Below are positions 44,972 through 56,041 of a stretch of 64,000 bases of DNA, one piece after another. Position 1 is the first letter of the stretch. Every line of letters begins with the position of its first letter. Source of the DNA: Terfezia claveryi (Eukaryota; Ascomycota; Pezizomycetes; Pezizales; Pezizaceae); assembly GCA_015179025.1 (NCBI GenBank), contig WHUX01000016.1, positions 434,001 through 498,000 on the forward strand, read 5' to 3'. The notes below the pieces were generated by a model, which was not told the DNA's origin, did no database searches, and saw only the letters and a program-made list of their open reading frames with translations. The position numbers were made by a program, and so were the translations under genes.

Positions 44972-45259
44972 ATGGTTCTCTATGGCTTTTCTGATTCAGA
45001 TTATGCTAATTGTTTGGATACCCGTCGTTCTGTTACTGGCTACTGTTTTATGTTGGGAAGCTCGTGTATCTCCTGGTGCTCTAAGAAGCAACAGTCCGTT
45101 TCTGTCTCTACCACTGAGGCGGAATATATGGCGGTTTCCCTCACATCTCGACAAGCAATCTGGTACAAACACGCACTTCAACAACTTCGAATTCCAATAG
45201 ATATTGCACTACTATGTGATAATCAATCTGGAATGAAGATTCAAGTTATGCGTAAGTAG
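44972..45259 (+). mobile_element. copia ribonuclease H relic
   Basis: The frame reads VLYGFSDSDYANCLDTRRSV, CISWCSKKQQSVSVSTTEAE and RQAIWYKHALQQLRIPIDIA, then CDNQSG, and stops at 45257. This is the ribonuclease H domain of a Ty1/copia Pol, distinct in sequence from the element at 15.6-18.9 kb. No LTRs or other domains adjoin it. Confidence 0.85.
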
Positions 45260-45612
45260 CGTAGCTGAGTACTTAGGTACCCGCAATATGACCCGCAATA
45301 CAGCCAAACCTCACCGAACACATACTGTATAATATCACCACCGATGCCTCAGCCACATCCCAATTATCCTCCCCTTCTCCCTCGTACGGCATCCCTGGGG
45401 TTACCCAGTGGCATTCAGATCTCCCGGGCATTTCTGGCCTTGCGCAATCTCAACCTTCTCGAGAACGTTCCGATCGTGGACCGTAACAACATCCAGACAG
45501 CGTTCCGTGATAGTACTGACAGACAAATCACCGCCCCCTCACAGTGTTTCGGCTGAGGAGAGGTCGGCGATTGAGGTGGTCCCAGAGCAAAGGTTGCATC
45601 ATTTTGGGACGT

Positions 45613-46120
45613 GAAAGGCGATTTCAAAAATGCGATAGAAGAGGAAGTGGTGAAGCAAGTGTTGAAATCGGAGGAAGGGACGAAATAAATTCCTTATATC
45701 CAAAATTTCTTTAAGCCAAGGGTGTTTGAGATTGTTTGGGACGGAAAGTTGAAGAAGAAGGCAGAACAAATGTGGGAGCTCCCCAGGGCTCACCGGTATC
45801 TCCAGTGACCTGGATGGCCCGATTTTCGAGGAGATGGAGAGAGAAAATCGGAGGGAAGTAAGGTTGGATATTGAGCTGCCCACGTACGTGGATGAATCTC
45901 ACGTTCGTATGCAAGTAGGTCGAAGCCGCAAAAACTGGAAATGGAGTGAAAGTTGGAAATATGGATGCAGGGTGACGGAGAGGAATCGGCTGCACCTGGG
46001 AAAGTCGATATGCAAGAGGATGGTATTGCGGAAGAAGAAGTGGAAAGGGTCGTAAGTCAAGGGGATCGTGGTAATCATAGACGAGTCTCTGACATCCATT
46101 GGAGAAAAGCAGGATCGAAG
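45613..46120 (+). mobile_element. LINE reverse transcriptase relic
   Basis: In mixed frames: DVKGDFKNAIEEEVVKQVLK, FEIVWDGKLKKKAEQMWEL, GAPQGSPVSPVTWMARF, TYVDESHVRMQV (YVDD-like), ERNRLHLGKS and IIDESLTS. The order is that of a non-LTR reverse transcriptase from finger/palm through the active site. Stops and shifts show it is dead. It is on the same strand as the LINE 3' relic at 47.8 kb, and the two may derive from related copies. Confidence 0.75.
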
Positions 46121-46958
46121 TAGAATCTTTTTCTTTACACTTTTGTTGAACCTTTTATATAAGTTTTCGGAATAAATGAAATTTTTACTTCTATCCTTAC
46201 GCTTAGAGCGTTGTTTTTTAGGCATATAAATTGTTACCTAGTCTTGGTGGCACTTATATCTCGGGACTGGTTGCCGCGGCGGGGTTTCCGAAGCCGACAG
46301 ATATCTTTTCGATTACAAGAGCTCACTGAGGGTAACGCCTGGAAGTATTACTCAATATTACTGGCTTTTACGGTCAAGCTTGGGATCTCTCAGCCCATAT
46401 GGTGTTCTATAGACCAGTTGGAATGGATTTGTGAAGTACACATTAGCAACTGGTGTAAATTAGTCTCATGCTAGGTGTAAATCAGGGTGAGCTTGGTTGA
46501 AGCGATTATTAGCCATGCTCCTTAGGTGGTTATGGTAAGGATCTGGGTTGATGTAGGCACTGCAGACATGTTGGCGATGTGAGAATTGCTATCAATTTTC
46601 TGTTCAGCGAGGAGGCAAATGACCGTACACATGTACGTTTGACTACCTGGCAGGGCTGGCATTTGGGATCCAAGTCAGACCTCAAACATGGAGCTACTCC
46701 GTAATCTGGTAGTCCATCATTGTCTACAGCCCTTAGGCACTGCGTATCAAGGGCTCGCTGCAGCTACCTGTTGGCGCCTTGTCGTCTACGAGGGTCTGAT
46801 CGAGAACTACTCGTCATTGGACTGATGGAGTCCCAATCTAAAAATGACTAACCAGACTAAAAATAGTGTTGCTGTTGAGACTACCGACATAGGACTAGCT
46901 TAATTACTAAAAAGGTAAAACTAGGAGATACCAGAAAAGGCAGGGGTCAAATAAGGAC
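46121..46958. other. Intergenic, no gene recognised
   Basis: Includes a degenerate reversed 15-mer near 46846 (AACCAGACTA between two AAAAAT stretches). No gene. Confidence 0.4.
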
Positions 46959-47552
46959 TACCGCATCTACTGGTGAGCAAGAGTCGGAAGGGTCTCAAGC
47001 AGAACACGCTAATAATTTTACTATCTTATAAAGGAAAAGCAGCAGCATAGATATCGGAAGGGTCTCAAGCAGAACACGCTAATAATTTTACTATCTTATA
47101 AACGAAAAGCAATTACACATGCAGTGACAGCTGCCTGGTTATGGCTTCATGAACATAAGCGAGATACAATTATCAAGGCGTTTAAAATTCACTTTGTCCA
47201 ACTGGTAATGATGACCATCAACTGCATGTACGAGGGCTACCTAATCTTGTGGTGGGGCCATGGGGAAAAGGGTTGGATTCCGATGAAGAGGTTGAATATG
47301 TTGTTTTGGCTGAGGATTTACATCGGTTTCCTTCAAAAAAATGGACTCTTGTAGATCAGTTTGCGCGGTGTACCTTTTCAAAAGAAATAGTCTCTTATAA
47401 ATCAGATTGCACGGTATCATCCACTCTATTTTTGCGCTCGAATACCTTGTGCACTTTTCCCAAAAAATGGACCGTTGTAGCGTCACTTACTGCATAAGCT
47501 CGACCTATGTCTCTAAACTGACCAGGACTCTTGCTCACCAGTAGATGCGGTA
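46959..47552 (+). mobile_element. 590-bp inverted-repeat element with TA duplication (Fot1/pogo-like tips)
   Basis: Perfect 25-bp inverted ends (46961-46985 and 47526-47550, beginning CCGCATCTACTGGTGAGC) are flanked by TA on both sides. The outermost bases resemble those of the MITE at 39061. The interior carries a direct repeat of about 58 bp with 70-bp period (46984-47041 and 47054-47111). No transposase can be recognised, so it is non-autonomous or internally decayed. Confidence 0.85.
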
Positions 47553-47673
47553 CCTGTGTGATTTCCCAAAAAGGCACTACCGAAACAAGTCAAAATGCTG
47601 AATACCTATTGCGTGCTGCCTCTACGAAGGTCTGGTCGGGACTATCATAAGCGTGCTGTGGTGGGGGCCGCAT

Positions 47674-47722
47674 GGTCACCCATAGTCTGGTTGGCACAAG
47701 CCTCTCGTAACTAGGTCACCCA
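47674..47722 (+). repeat. Ultra-short insertion (31 bp) with perfect 9-bp duplication
   Basis: TAGTCTGGTTGGCAC (47683-47697) plus AAGCCTCTCGTAACTA is bounded by GGTCACCCA at 47674-47682 and 47714-47722. Confidence 0.75.
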
Positions 47723-47754
47723 CCGCAGCACTAGCCTGGCGATCTGAAGCTTAG

Positions 47755-48508
47755 ATATGGCAGAGCGGACGGGATGCCTCGTTTTCTTCAGTCTATGGTC
47801 GTAGATTCGTTGATGTTGATGCCGGCCGCTACCCTGAGAAGTAATCTAAGGATGCATCTGGTGTCAAGATACCTATTCTGGCTGCTGTCCAGACTGGTAC
47901 CCCTCATAAACTGGAAAAGCAAGGGGCTGCAGCGGAAGTACGGGGGGTCTGGAGACGACGAGCAGGAGGGTGGTGGAATAGGGATGGGGAGAGTTCTGAA
48001 AGCCGTGGTCAATTACACACAATGCAGGACCGGAAAAGGGAAACTGCAAGTGTGGAGACATATCCTGGACCCGACGGTCGAGCCTAGATGGTTCCGGAAA
48101 CAGGGAAGCATGTCGCTTTATCCTATACTGATACAGAGGAGAGTTGGATCGGTAGGAGGTGGAGCTATTGGGAGCAGGCGGATGATAGGACGCGACGGTT
48201 GCGGAAGGTCAAGGATAGGGAAGTCACGGTGGATCTGGTTGAGACTTTCTTTACTAACCTCAACCTTACTTAAGGGTAGTCTGGCTTGCACTAGCCCTCG
48301 ACTTAAGGGGATGGGTGCGGGTGGCGGAAGTGATGGGGTGATATATTCTCAGTTGCGTTGCGTTTACTTTCCTTTGTCTTTTCTTAGGTTCTAGAGGCTG
48401 GAACTCGCTTCTTGTACCGAAAGCTTAGGTCAAACCTTCAAAGGGAATTATCTTAGGTCGATTGCGGGTATGGGCTTTAAAAGAAAGAAAAAAAAGAAAA
48501 AAAAAAAC
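47755..48508 (+). mobile_element. 5'-truncated LINE fragment with A-rich tail
   Basis: Translation in broken frames gives GMGRVLKAVVNYTQCRTGKG and ETGKHVALSYTDTEESWIGR, then VTVDLVETFFTNLNLT and a stop. It is a homolog of the C-terminus of the LINE at 14.5 kb (NYTQCRTGKGRL, DRVEDFFTQLNL). An A-rich tail ends near 48507. A possible target duplication is cttagatatggca (47750-47762) and cttatatggca (48509-48519), alike except for a 2-base gap. Confidence 0.7.
48268..48309 (+). repeat. Ultra-short insertion (24 bp) with perfect 9-bp duplication
   Basis: TAGTCTGGCTTGCAC (two changes from the 15-mer) plus TAGCCCTCG, 48277-48300, is bounded by ACTTAAGGG at 48268-48276 and 48301-48309. It sits inside the LINE fragment, just after its ORF end, so it is younger than that LINE. 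Confidence 0.75.
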
Positions 48509-48519
48509 CTTATATGGCA

Positions 48520-51071
48520 TACTAGTGGCCCGCGGCCCTTTCAAGATGGAACTGTGTACCTACGCAATTCTCGTTCTCGTTAGCAGAAATATTTTAGCAG
48601 GGAAGAGTATCGTTGTAATCGTAATTACCGTCCAGAAAGAAGGACCCATATCACTGATATAAACGGTAAACTCATTCGTTATGAGTGTAAATTTAATTCC
48701 TTACTAACTTTAGAGTGAGTTTCCCGTAGGGATGTGAGTTATGGCTATTCAATCCTACTGGATCTACGTACACTAATGGCGGGAAAGGGTGCTGCACCTT
48801 CGAAAGGCCCAAAAGCTCAAAATATAATGACGATGATAACGGTGACTTTTGCTCTGAAAGTCGGGAATCGTTCGAAATACTGTGAGGATTGAAAGGGTAA
48901 TATCACATACTACCTAGCTGCGCCATCAAGTTGTTCTACCGACTACAAGAATGACTCCGATAATCAAGGCCTATTTAGCGGCCACTCTCAAGCAGAATCA
49001 AATGACAAGGAAGGCAATGAAGTAATGATGAAAAGACAAGTATGCGTATGACTATGGTGATGAGTATGATGATAACTAGATGAAGCCAATATCATGATTT
49101 AGGTATTTCCTGGGTGCCAGCAGGGATATCATGCAGTTTTCTTACCTTTTCTTGCGAGACTCGGAGGTTTCTCCTCAAGCCAGTCTGTAGGATGTGAGCT
49201 CTACGGAAGTATATTCATTTGTGCGAAATGCAGAACTCCGGAGGCGGCCAGATAACTTGGCATATCCTGTCACGCACGGACTGCATAGGTCGTAGTTCTG
49301 AGGGTAACATTCTATGACGATATGTTACATGCTCCAAGATGCTAATGAAGATCACCAGTTATCTTATCAAATCACAAGCCCGATACCACAAAGATCTGAT
49401 AGTGATAAGTAGGGTTGGACAGCAACGTTCCAGTGTATACCGGTACCGGCTACAGTAATGCATTTAGGCTATGCAAACCATATGGGGTGGAATTAGACTT
49501 AAGATATGGGATGCAGGATGAGCCAGATCAAGGTATTACTGAAATGCTTCTCTAAGAAACATTTGGAGCAGGAAGATTTTGTCTTGTACCTATTCGATCT
49601 GACTCCCCTGCAGGCCGAACATTAAATTTTCTAGGCATTGCTCTTTACACCGAAGCCCCATCCCCGCACCCGTACCCGTGGCCGAACGTTTGTTATTGTG
49701 TGGGGAAAAGGCTGTTACCACATGAGTGAATAATGTGAGAAGGGGTTGCGGAGTGAGGGAAAATATGGCACATGTCATCATTGAGCTTGCCTTAGATGAG
49801 AGGCATATTTGATTGCGTCGCTGAGTTGCAATGTTGTGATATTAAAATTACATGATATAGGGCAGATTACTTGCGAAACTTCCCCTTGATATTCGAATTG
49901 CTCCTAGCTGAACCTTCTGGTACATACGGGGCCCCAAGAAAGATAAAATCCTAGCAGAGATATTATTGATCAGCAGTTCTAATATTTACTCACGTCAGCA
50001 AGCCCCACATAGGATTGTTGCCACCCCAACTGCGGGTACCTGCGAGGTAACCCTCTTCCGACATACCCTCTCAAGAACCAGATGTTGTATTGGAGTTTAC
50101 TCAACATCATTTTTTATAATCCATACATCATTTTTATAATTCATCGCCATCTGAGAGCTCATCTCATTTGACGATCAATCACAATACATTTATTTGGGAC
50201 CCTGGTGTGGAGTGGATTTCAATCCAGTAAACGGTTTCAATTTCTCCATTCAGTACTTAAGAGGCAAAAAAATCAATCTAGCCCCTGCGTAAAGATAGCC
50301 GAGCTAGCACCGCATGTACTGAAGGTTAGTTGTGATATAAAGCAGCCAACCCCTCTTCCTCTGTCTTAATACTGATGTCAGGAATCTTTTCCCATCCATC
50401 CATAACACTGCACGATCTCCACGACCCTTCCGAATCACATCCCAAGCCTTCAGTGTACCTCCAGCAGTTCCAAATCTCAGATATACCAGTAAGCAGACGT
50501 CAACAAGGCCACCCGAGAGGCACTCAATGAGGCCGGCTTCACTGAGATCTATGTCATGGTTGGGTGCTCTGCGCAATCTGTGTCTATATAACTCGAAAAT
50601 CAACATAAAGCCTACAGTGGAGCCGCTGAATATATAAACCGCAGGCGGTACGGTAAGCTACTACAAGTGAGTCCACCGCGGGTAACTCCCTAATCTGAAG
50701 GAACACATGACAGATATCACAGTTAGAATTCATAAATGAAGTTCCGAACATAGACTAGGCTCGCTACAGTGCTACTTTCAAATTAAGATATGAGAAAGGA
50801 GTTACTTCTGGAGTAGCTGGGGTGAAAGTGTGGAGAGTACGGCCGGTTGTAACATTAACGCTCCACTATGAGGCTGTCCGATACCGCCAGCCTTATTTAT
50901 ACCTCGACACCAGGCGCTGGGATTTGATGAACTCAAACAATTATCATATATCCCCGCTATATAATCTCTAACTTTCCAATCACGCCTCTCATGATTCTTT
51001 AAACGTTTCTCCAGAATATACGGGTACACGGATAGGCATTAGAGATAACATAGATTCAATAACCTCCATTG
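48520..51071. other. Intergenic, no gene recognised
   Basis: About 2.5 kb of AT-rich sequence with only short frames. No tRNA or clear transposon domain. Confidence 0.45.
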
Positions 51072-52128
51072 CTATGCCTTCCTCCTCCACACAGACAACA
51101 TGTCCGTCCCCTCCCCAGTCTTATGTGTCCTCTCTGGCTTGTATCGTTCAACTAATTCAAAATCCCCACCCAACAACTTATCATAGATATGGGATCTCAA
51201 ACCCCAAGGTGGGCCCGGGATCTCGAGCGGCTTGTGTAGAGGGAATTCTAAACAAATTAAGAGACCTGTGCCCTTTGCAAGAAGGTTGGCTATTCGTTTC
51301 GCCCATTGAGGACGCAAAGTTGGGTGAAGAGCACAGAGGAACTATTATGGATGGAGTTAGCAATCCCACTATAAATTTATCGTCATGACGTTAATATACT
51401 TGGTAGTTGATGAGCCCTGTCTGAACTCAGGATTTCTGTACACCCCACTTTTGATTGAAGCTGGGAAAATACCACCTTCGGCTGTTGTAGCCTTTATGAA
51501 ATTGCAGCGTGGCAGTTCCAAATCAAATGGGAAGGTGCATAATCTCACCGTATAATCATATACCAAATCCACTGCGCCCTCAGCCTGTCCTTCTTCCCCG
51601 ACCACCTCCCTCTTAACCCAATCATCCTTGAAATAATCCCCCAGAATAAATTTAACCTTCTCCTTCCCATCTTCTCCCTCGTCAGCCAATCCATTCTCAT
51701 TATAGCACTCCCTCGCTCTCTCAACTGCCTTCTCAGAAATATCCACCCCGCAGCTGACAAATCCGTGCTCCGCGAGAAGCTTCACGTCATAGCCCTTTCC
51801 ACATCCGGGGACAACCGCACGTTTCTGTACTCTCTTCACTGTGGATTGAATTGCTGCTGCGGCGGCGCCAGTGGATCCCACCGGTGCTGAGCCGGAAGTG
51901 GCAGAGGAGAGAAGGTCAACTAAAGCGGGAGATGGAAAACCTTGATCCCATGGCATGAAGTTGTCAACCCAGAGGCGGTTCCACTGGGTGGATTGCTCCT
52001 CTACGGGACTATGGGGGAGGGGGAATGTCAATGTTGCTCAGGTGGGTGGAGAAGTAGGTAAAGACTGTTCTTACCGATCAAAGGTTTGGGCGAGACGAAG
52101 TCGGTCTGGGTCAGTGATTTGTTCCATT
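51072..52128 (-). CDS. Thiol/thiopurine-type SAM-dependent methyltransferase, exon 1 out of frame
   Basis: Exon 2 (52008 down to 51549) and exon 3 (51341 down to 51072) are open and join in phase 0 across a 207-nt intron. They show EEQSTQWNRLWVDNFMPWD, the SAM motif VVPGCGKGYDVKLLAEHGF, the acidic loop GVDISEKAVERA, DLVYDYT then FLCALHPTLRPQWAKRI, and PERTHKTGEGTDMLSVWR. This is the TPMT-like family that methylates small thiols or halides in the cytosol. A natural exon 1 begins at ATG 52128 (MEQITDPDRLRLAQTF) with a GTAAGA donor. A run of four T makes TGA in frame; with three T it would read ...TFDR and join PVEEQ perfectly. Hence a one-base insertion, a sequence error, or an unseen alternative start. 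Product about 245 residues if repaired. Confidence 0.65.
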
Positions 52129-53344
52129 TTCAAAACGTTTGGCTCAGACTCAATTCGTGGGATTGTAAGGAATATGAACACAAGTGCTTGATTAATATAT
52201 TATACTGCCTTCAAGTTGACCGAGGCCAAAATGAATCCCATGGTTAGGCTGCTTATTCAGCAGCACCACTGATTCATAAGCCTTGCCGCTAACCGTAAGT
52301 TACTCCGTACAGATAGGTAGCTGGTTTTTGAGACATCTGCAGCCACCATGCATAACCAGCGACATTTGAACATGACAAGTTAGGAAAACGAAAATGTAAG
52401 TATCTATAGACTTGATTGATCGGATTAATGTTTAATTGTTCAATTCTAATAATGTCGGCACCTATAGCTACAGGCACCGCGTCCACATCAGTACTTAAGT
52501 CTCGTCTCTAGCACAACCTACAAAGTCCACTCGACCAGGGCGTAAGGGTAAATCCACTGCTCTACAACCTCGAAGTGTCAATTCCCTGAATCGAAAATAG
52601 CCCCAAATGGGACCGAAGATACAAAGCTTTATGTGCGTGGTTTACCAGATATTACAGTTGGCTCATGGCAGATAGAAGACTGTACTTGTACGTTGGATTC
52701 TGATGAGGAGGTTGAGTATACACTGGCCGGCACAGATGCAGAGATCCCTGTCTAATCACGAGATCTATATAGAATTAGTATGAGTGCTTGTTGTAAATAG
52801 AAACCGACAAGGCCTCTTCTTCGCCGGTAATATAAGCATATTTTCATTCTTATTTTTTTGGCTTAGTCACAATACATATGCTTGTAACAAGAGATGCGCG
52901 TTACTCAATTAGGCAGCCTTATCGATAAGGAATAACTAGTCTCGGCACCAAATAACCCACAGAGCACGCAGAATAATAATGCACGCACAGTAACAGAGCA
53001 CGCACAACTCCATAGATTACAAGTCCCACATGCAAGCGAATACTTACAGATCACCGAGTGTATCTCTAAACCCGAAGTCGAAATGGCGACATATCAAACG
53101 CTGGTTTGAATCACACCTCCTCCGGTTACGCCTTAGCCCACATCGAAGGATTGCTCCTTTTCTCACTTCAAGCTGAACCTACAGCCAATATTAACTGAGC
53201 TACAACATGTCCTCAACCGTGAGAAAAAACATTGAGCTTCTGGGACTTCAACACTGCTCAGCGCATGATCACCGATTTCCTGGGTCATTCTGCATCCGGA
53301 ACCTCCTCCTCTTCTTGATCTCTCCTACAACTTCTATGTATCTT

Positions 53345-53405
53345 GTACCCATAGTCTTATTCCGCACCTTTTCTAGTACCCATAGTCTTATTCCGTATCT
53401 TTTCT
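53345..53405 (+). repeat. 31-bp tandem duplication
   Basis: Two units beginning gtacccatagtcttattccg, period 31 bp, nearly identical (cac versus tat inside the unit). Confidence 0.85.
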
Positions 53406-53761
53406 TAAGCCCGCGCTACCTTCTTTCCATATGTACTTATTTCCCCTTAATATAAGAATATATTCGTTACAAGCGCCCCGGCGATATGCTTGTAATGAGG
53501 TTCATCTGTAGTTACTGCAGCATTACCTCTGTAACACATGTACACATCTTACATCAAACCTTAGTGGCATAACCCCTTCGAATTTATAAGGTACTCTTCT
53601 TATATATTGCCTTATTCATATATATTACCTTTACACCGGTGAGAGCATACTTAACAGAAATTCAAACATGGATTTCTGATGCCGGTTTCACTGCCCAGAT
53701 ACCTTCTAGGATGTCAAGTAACCTTACAAGAACCCCGAGTACTCGAGACAAGTTTGACAAT

Positions 53762-53804
53762 GGCCTTGCAATTTGGCCTTGCAATTTGGCCTTGCAATTT
53801 GGCC
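53762..53804 (+). repeat. 13-bp tandem repeat, three units
   Basis: GGCCTTGCAATTT is repeated three times, followed by GGCC. Confidence 0.95.
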
Positions 53805-54784
53805 TCGCTTCTGTGCAATAGGTACTTCTTGTCTAATCTGTGTCGCCCTCCCCATATATGTATATTCAAATGTAGATATGTAAATTTACCATTGCTATAC
53901 TCGTCACGGACCCGTAAACCTGGATGCATACCCATCTTATTTTGTTTGCCTACAGTATGAACTTACTACTATCTTATTTTTGCCATATAACTTTAGCATC
54001 GATCTATAGATCTATCAAAGCACGGCGCCTGACAGTAAGATCCATGCGAATAGCACCTGTGGTAAGAAGCCATAGCTATATGTTCTACTGTACATTGGAA
54101 GTGCCCATCGAGTAATCTCGGTCTCGCTATGGTTCAGCATAGACTATCCAATCAAGCTGTAGATGAGAGGAGTCTAGCAATATAGCCAAAATTCGAAAGA
54201 TGAGTATCGCTTAACAAATCGCTGCCATATATGTGACGAAATCATCGGCTACAGTGCACTAATTGCATAATCCCAGTTTAGCGAGTCTCTTATAGGCCTC
54301 TGAGAAGTACGCGTCCTCTTCGCAAATCTCTAGCATCGAATATTTATTTGCGATTGCTTTAATTGAAATCATCATACGATCCTTGAACACAGGGGTTCCA
54401 AGTAATAACTTTAGACGGGTAGCTGTATACAGAAGACATGTTGATAAACAGATTCAGAGCATTATACCGTAACCAGACTGTGAAGCAAATATATTACCTA
54501 GTAACACATAAGTTAGGAATAGCACAGTATAGGACCATTTAAACCTATGTCTATAGGGTTTGTATTACTCGACATGAGAGTTAGCGAGTATCTCATACCC
54601 CGGTAGTGCTTTAACTAATGTTTGTAAAATAATGACCAGTGCAAATCCATGAAGTACGTACCGATTGCTTTTAGAATTGTATTAATGGAAACGTCTATAA
54701 AATGTCCCACTGCCCCACGATATTATGGTAAGAATCAAATCGTGAAATCCATATATTTTCATTCCGCCCGGCAGTAGTTTCTAA

Positions 54785-56041
54785 ATGCAGTATTTCTCTA
54801 TTTTATATTTCCTCCTCTCCGTCGTCTTTTATAAGGCCGTGGAAGCTACTTCTCGTACTTCCCCACCTCCTGGAGCTCTTGTGGTTTCTAAGACTCCATC
54901 TTTTGGACATTTCTCGACTGTAAGTATTCTTGCCTAGGACTATATCTGTGTACTGAGAATTGTAGATCCAAGCTGCTTTGAATGCTCTTTCTCAAACTTC
55001 CACCACAGCCCAGGTTATCTTCATCTACCCAGGGACGTACAATGAGCAAGTGTATATCGCACCACGTGCCGCTCAATTGACCATCTATGGATACACGACG
55101 GACACCTCCTTTTACACTTCCAACTCTGTGACCATCACTTATGGAAACAGCCAGGATAATACCCCCAAAAATGATGCAACCGGAACTGTCCGCGCTTGGG
55201 CAAAGGGGTTGAAAATCTATAATGTCAACATCGTCAACAGCAGAGGTTAGGGGACTTCAGTTGATCAAACATGTAAGATATCATTTGTGCTGACTTCTGT
55301 GTGCCGGTTTACCAGGAATGGGTTCCCAGGCTATTGCTCTATCTGCTCAGGCCGACAAGCAGGGATACTATGGCGTGAAGATCCAGGGTTACCAAGATAC
55401 CCTTCTTGCACAAAAAGGCAAACAAATCTATGCTAAGAGCTACATTGATGGTGCTGTGTATGTTTATCACGCCCAGCGGCCGAAAGTGCTGTCTCCAGAA
55501 ACGTTTTTCTGACTGTAGTGCAAAATAGCGACTTCATCTTCGGCCAAAAAGCTAGAGTTTGGTTCCATGCTATTGACATCCGGATTAAGGGACGCGGCTG
55601 GGTTACAGCCAACGGTAAGTTGGTCCGATACGAACTTTTTACGATCTATAATCACTAATATTACCTATCAAATGCTTTATAGGCCGGGAATCCGAATCCA
55701 ACGACTCCTACTATCTCTTCAATCAATGCAATATTGACTGGGCACCCGGCATAAGCCTCGCGGCCGGATCTAGCTTCCTCGGCCGCCCATGGAGGAGCCA
55801 CTCCCGCGTCATCTTCCAAAATACCTATATGTCCACTATTATAAATAGTGCTGGTTGGGATACCTGGCCCAGTTCCTCCCCAATGACTAACAAAATCTTC
55901 TACCGCGAATACGGTAACTGGGGTCCTGGAGCTACTGGAAATAGGGTGGATTTTGCTGGCAAGTTGTGGAGCGCAGTTGCAATTACGTCGGTTCTCGGCA
56001 ATGATTACACCAGCTGGGTCGATACCAGTTACCTGGCCTAA
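54785..56041 (+). CDS. Secreted pectin methylesterase (pectinesterase, CE8)
   Basis: Five exons (54785-54919, 54966-55245, 55316-55457, 55529-55614, 55683-56041) give 333 residues, the usual fungal length. A signal peptide (MQYFSILYFLLSVVFYKAVE) is followed by IQAALNALS and the parallel-beta-helix core. Family signatures: IYPGTYNEQVYI, SQAIALSAQADKQGYYG, GYQDTLLA (Asp166), GAVDFIFG (Asp187, nucleophile), GRGWVTANGRES and FLGRPWR. It removes methyl esters from homogalacturonan in plant cell walls. All introns are GT-AG, and the third uses GTATGT. The catalytic residues are present, so the gene looks intact. The neighbours are long gene-free stretches, so no pectinolytic cluster is evident. Confidence 0.93.

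Larger units (their letters stand above)
52129..54784. other. Intergenic, no gene recognised
   Basis: A plus-strand frame of about 55 codons ending near 52755 reads DTKLYVRGLPDITVG and CTLDSDEEVEYTLAG; it lacks a start and a known family. Two short tandem repeats occur (53345-53405, 53762-53804). Otherwise AT-rich. Confidence 0.4.
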
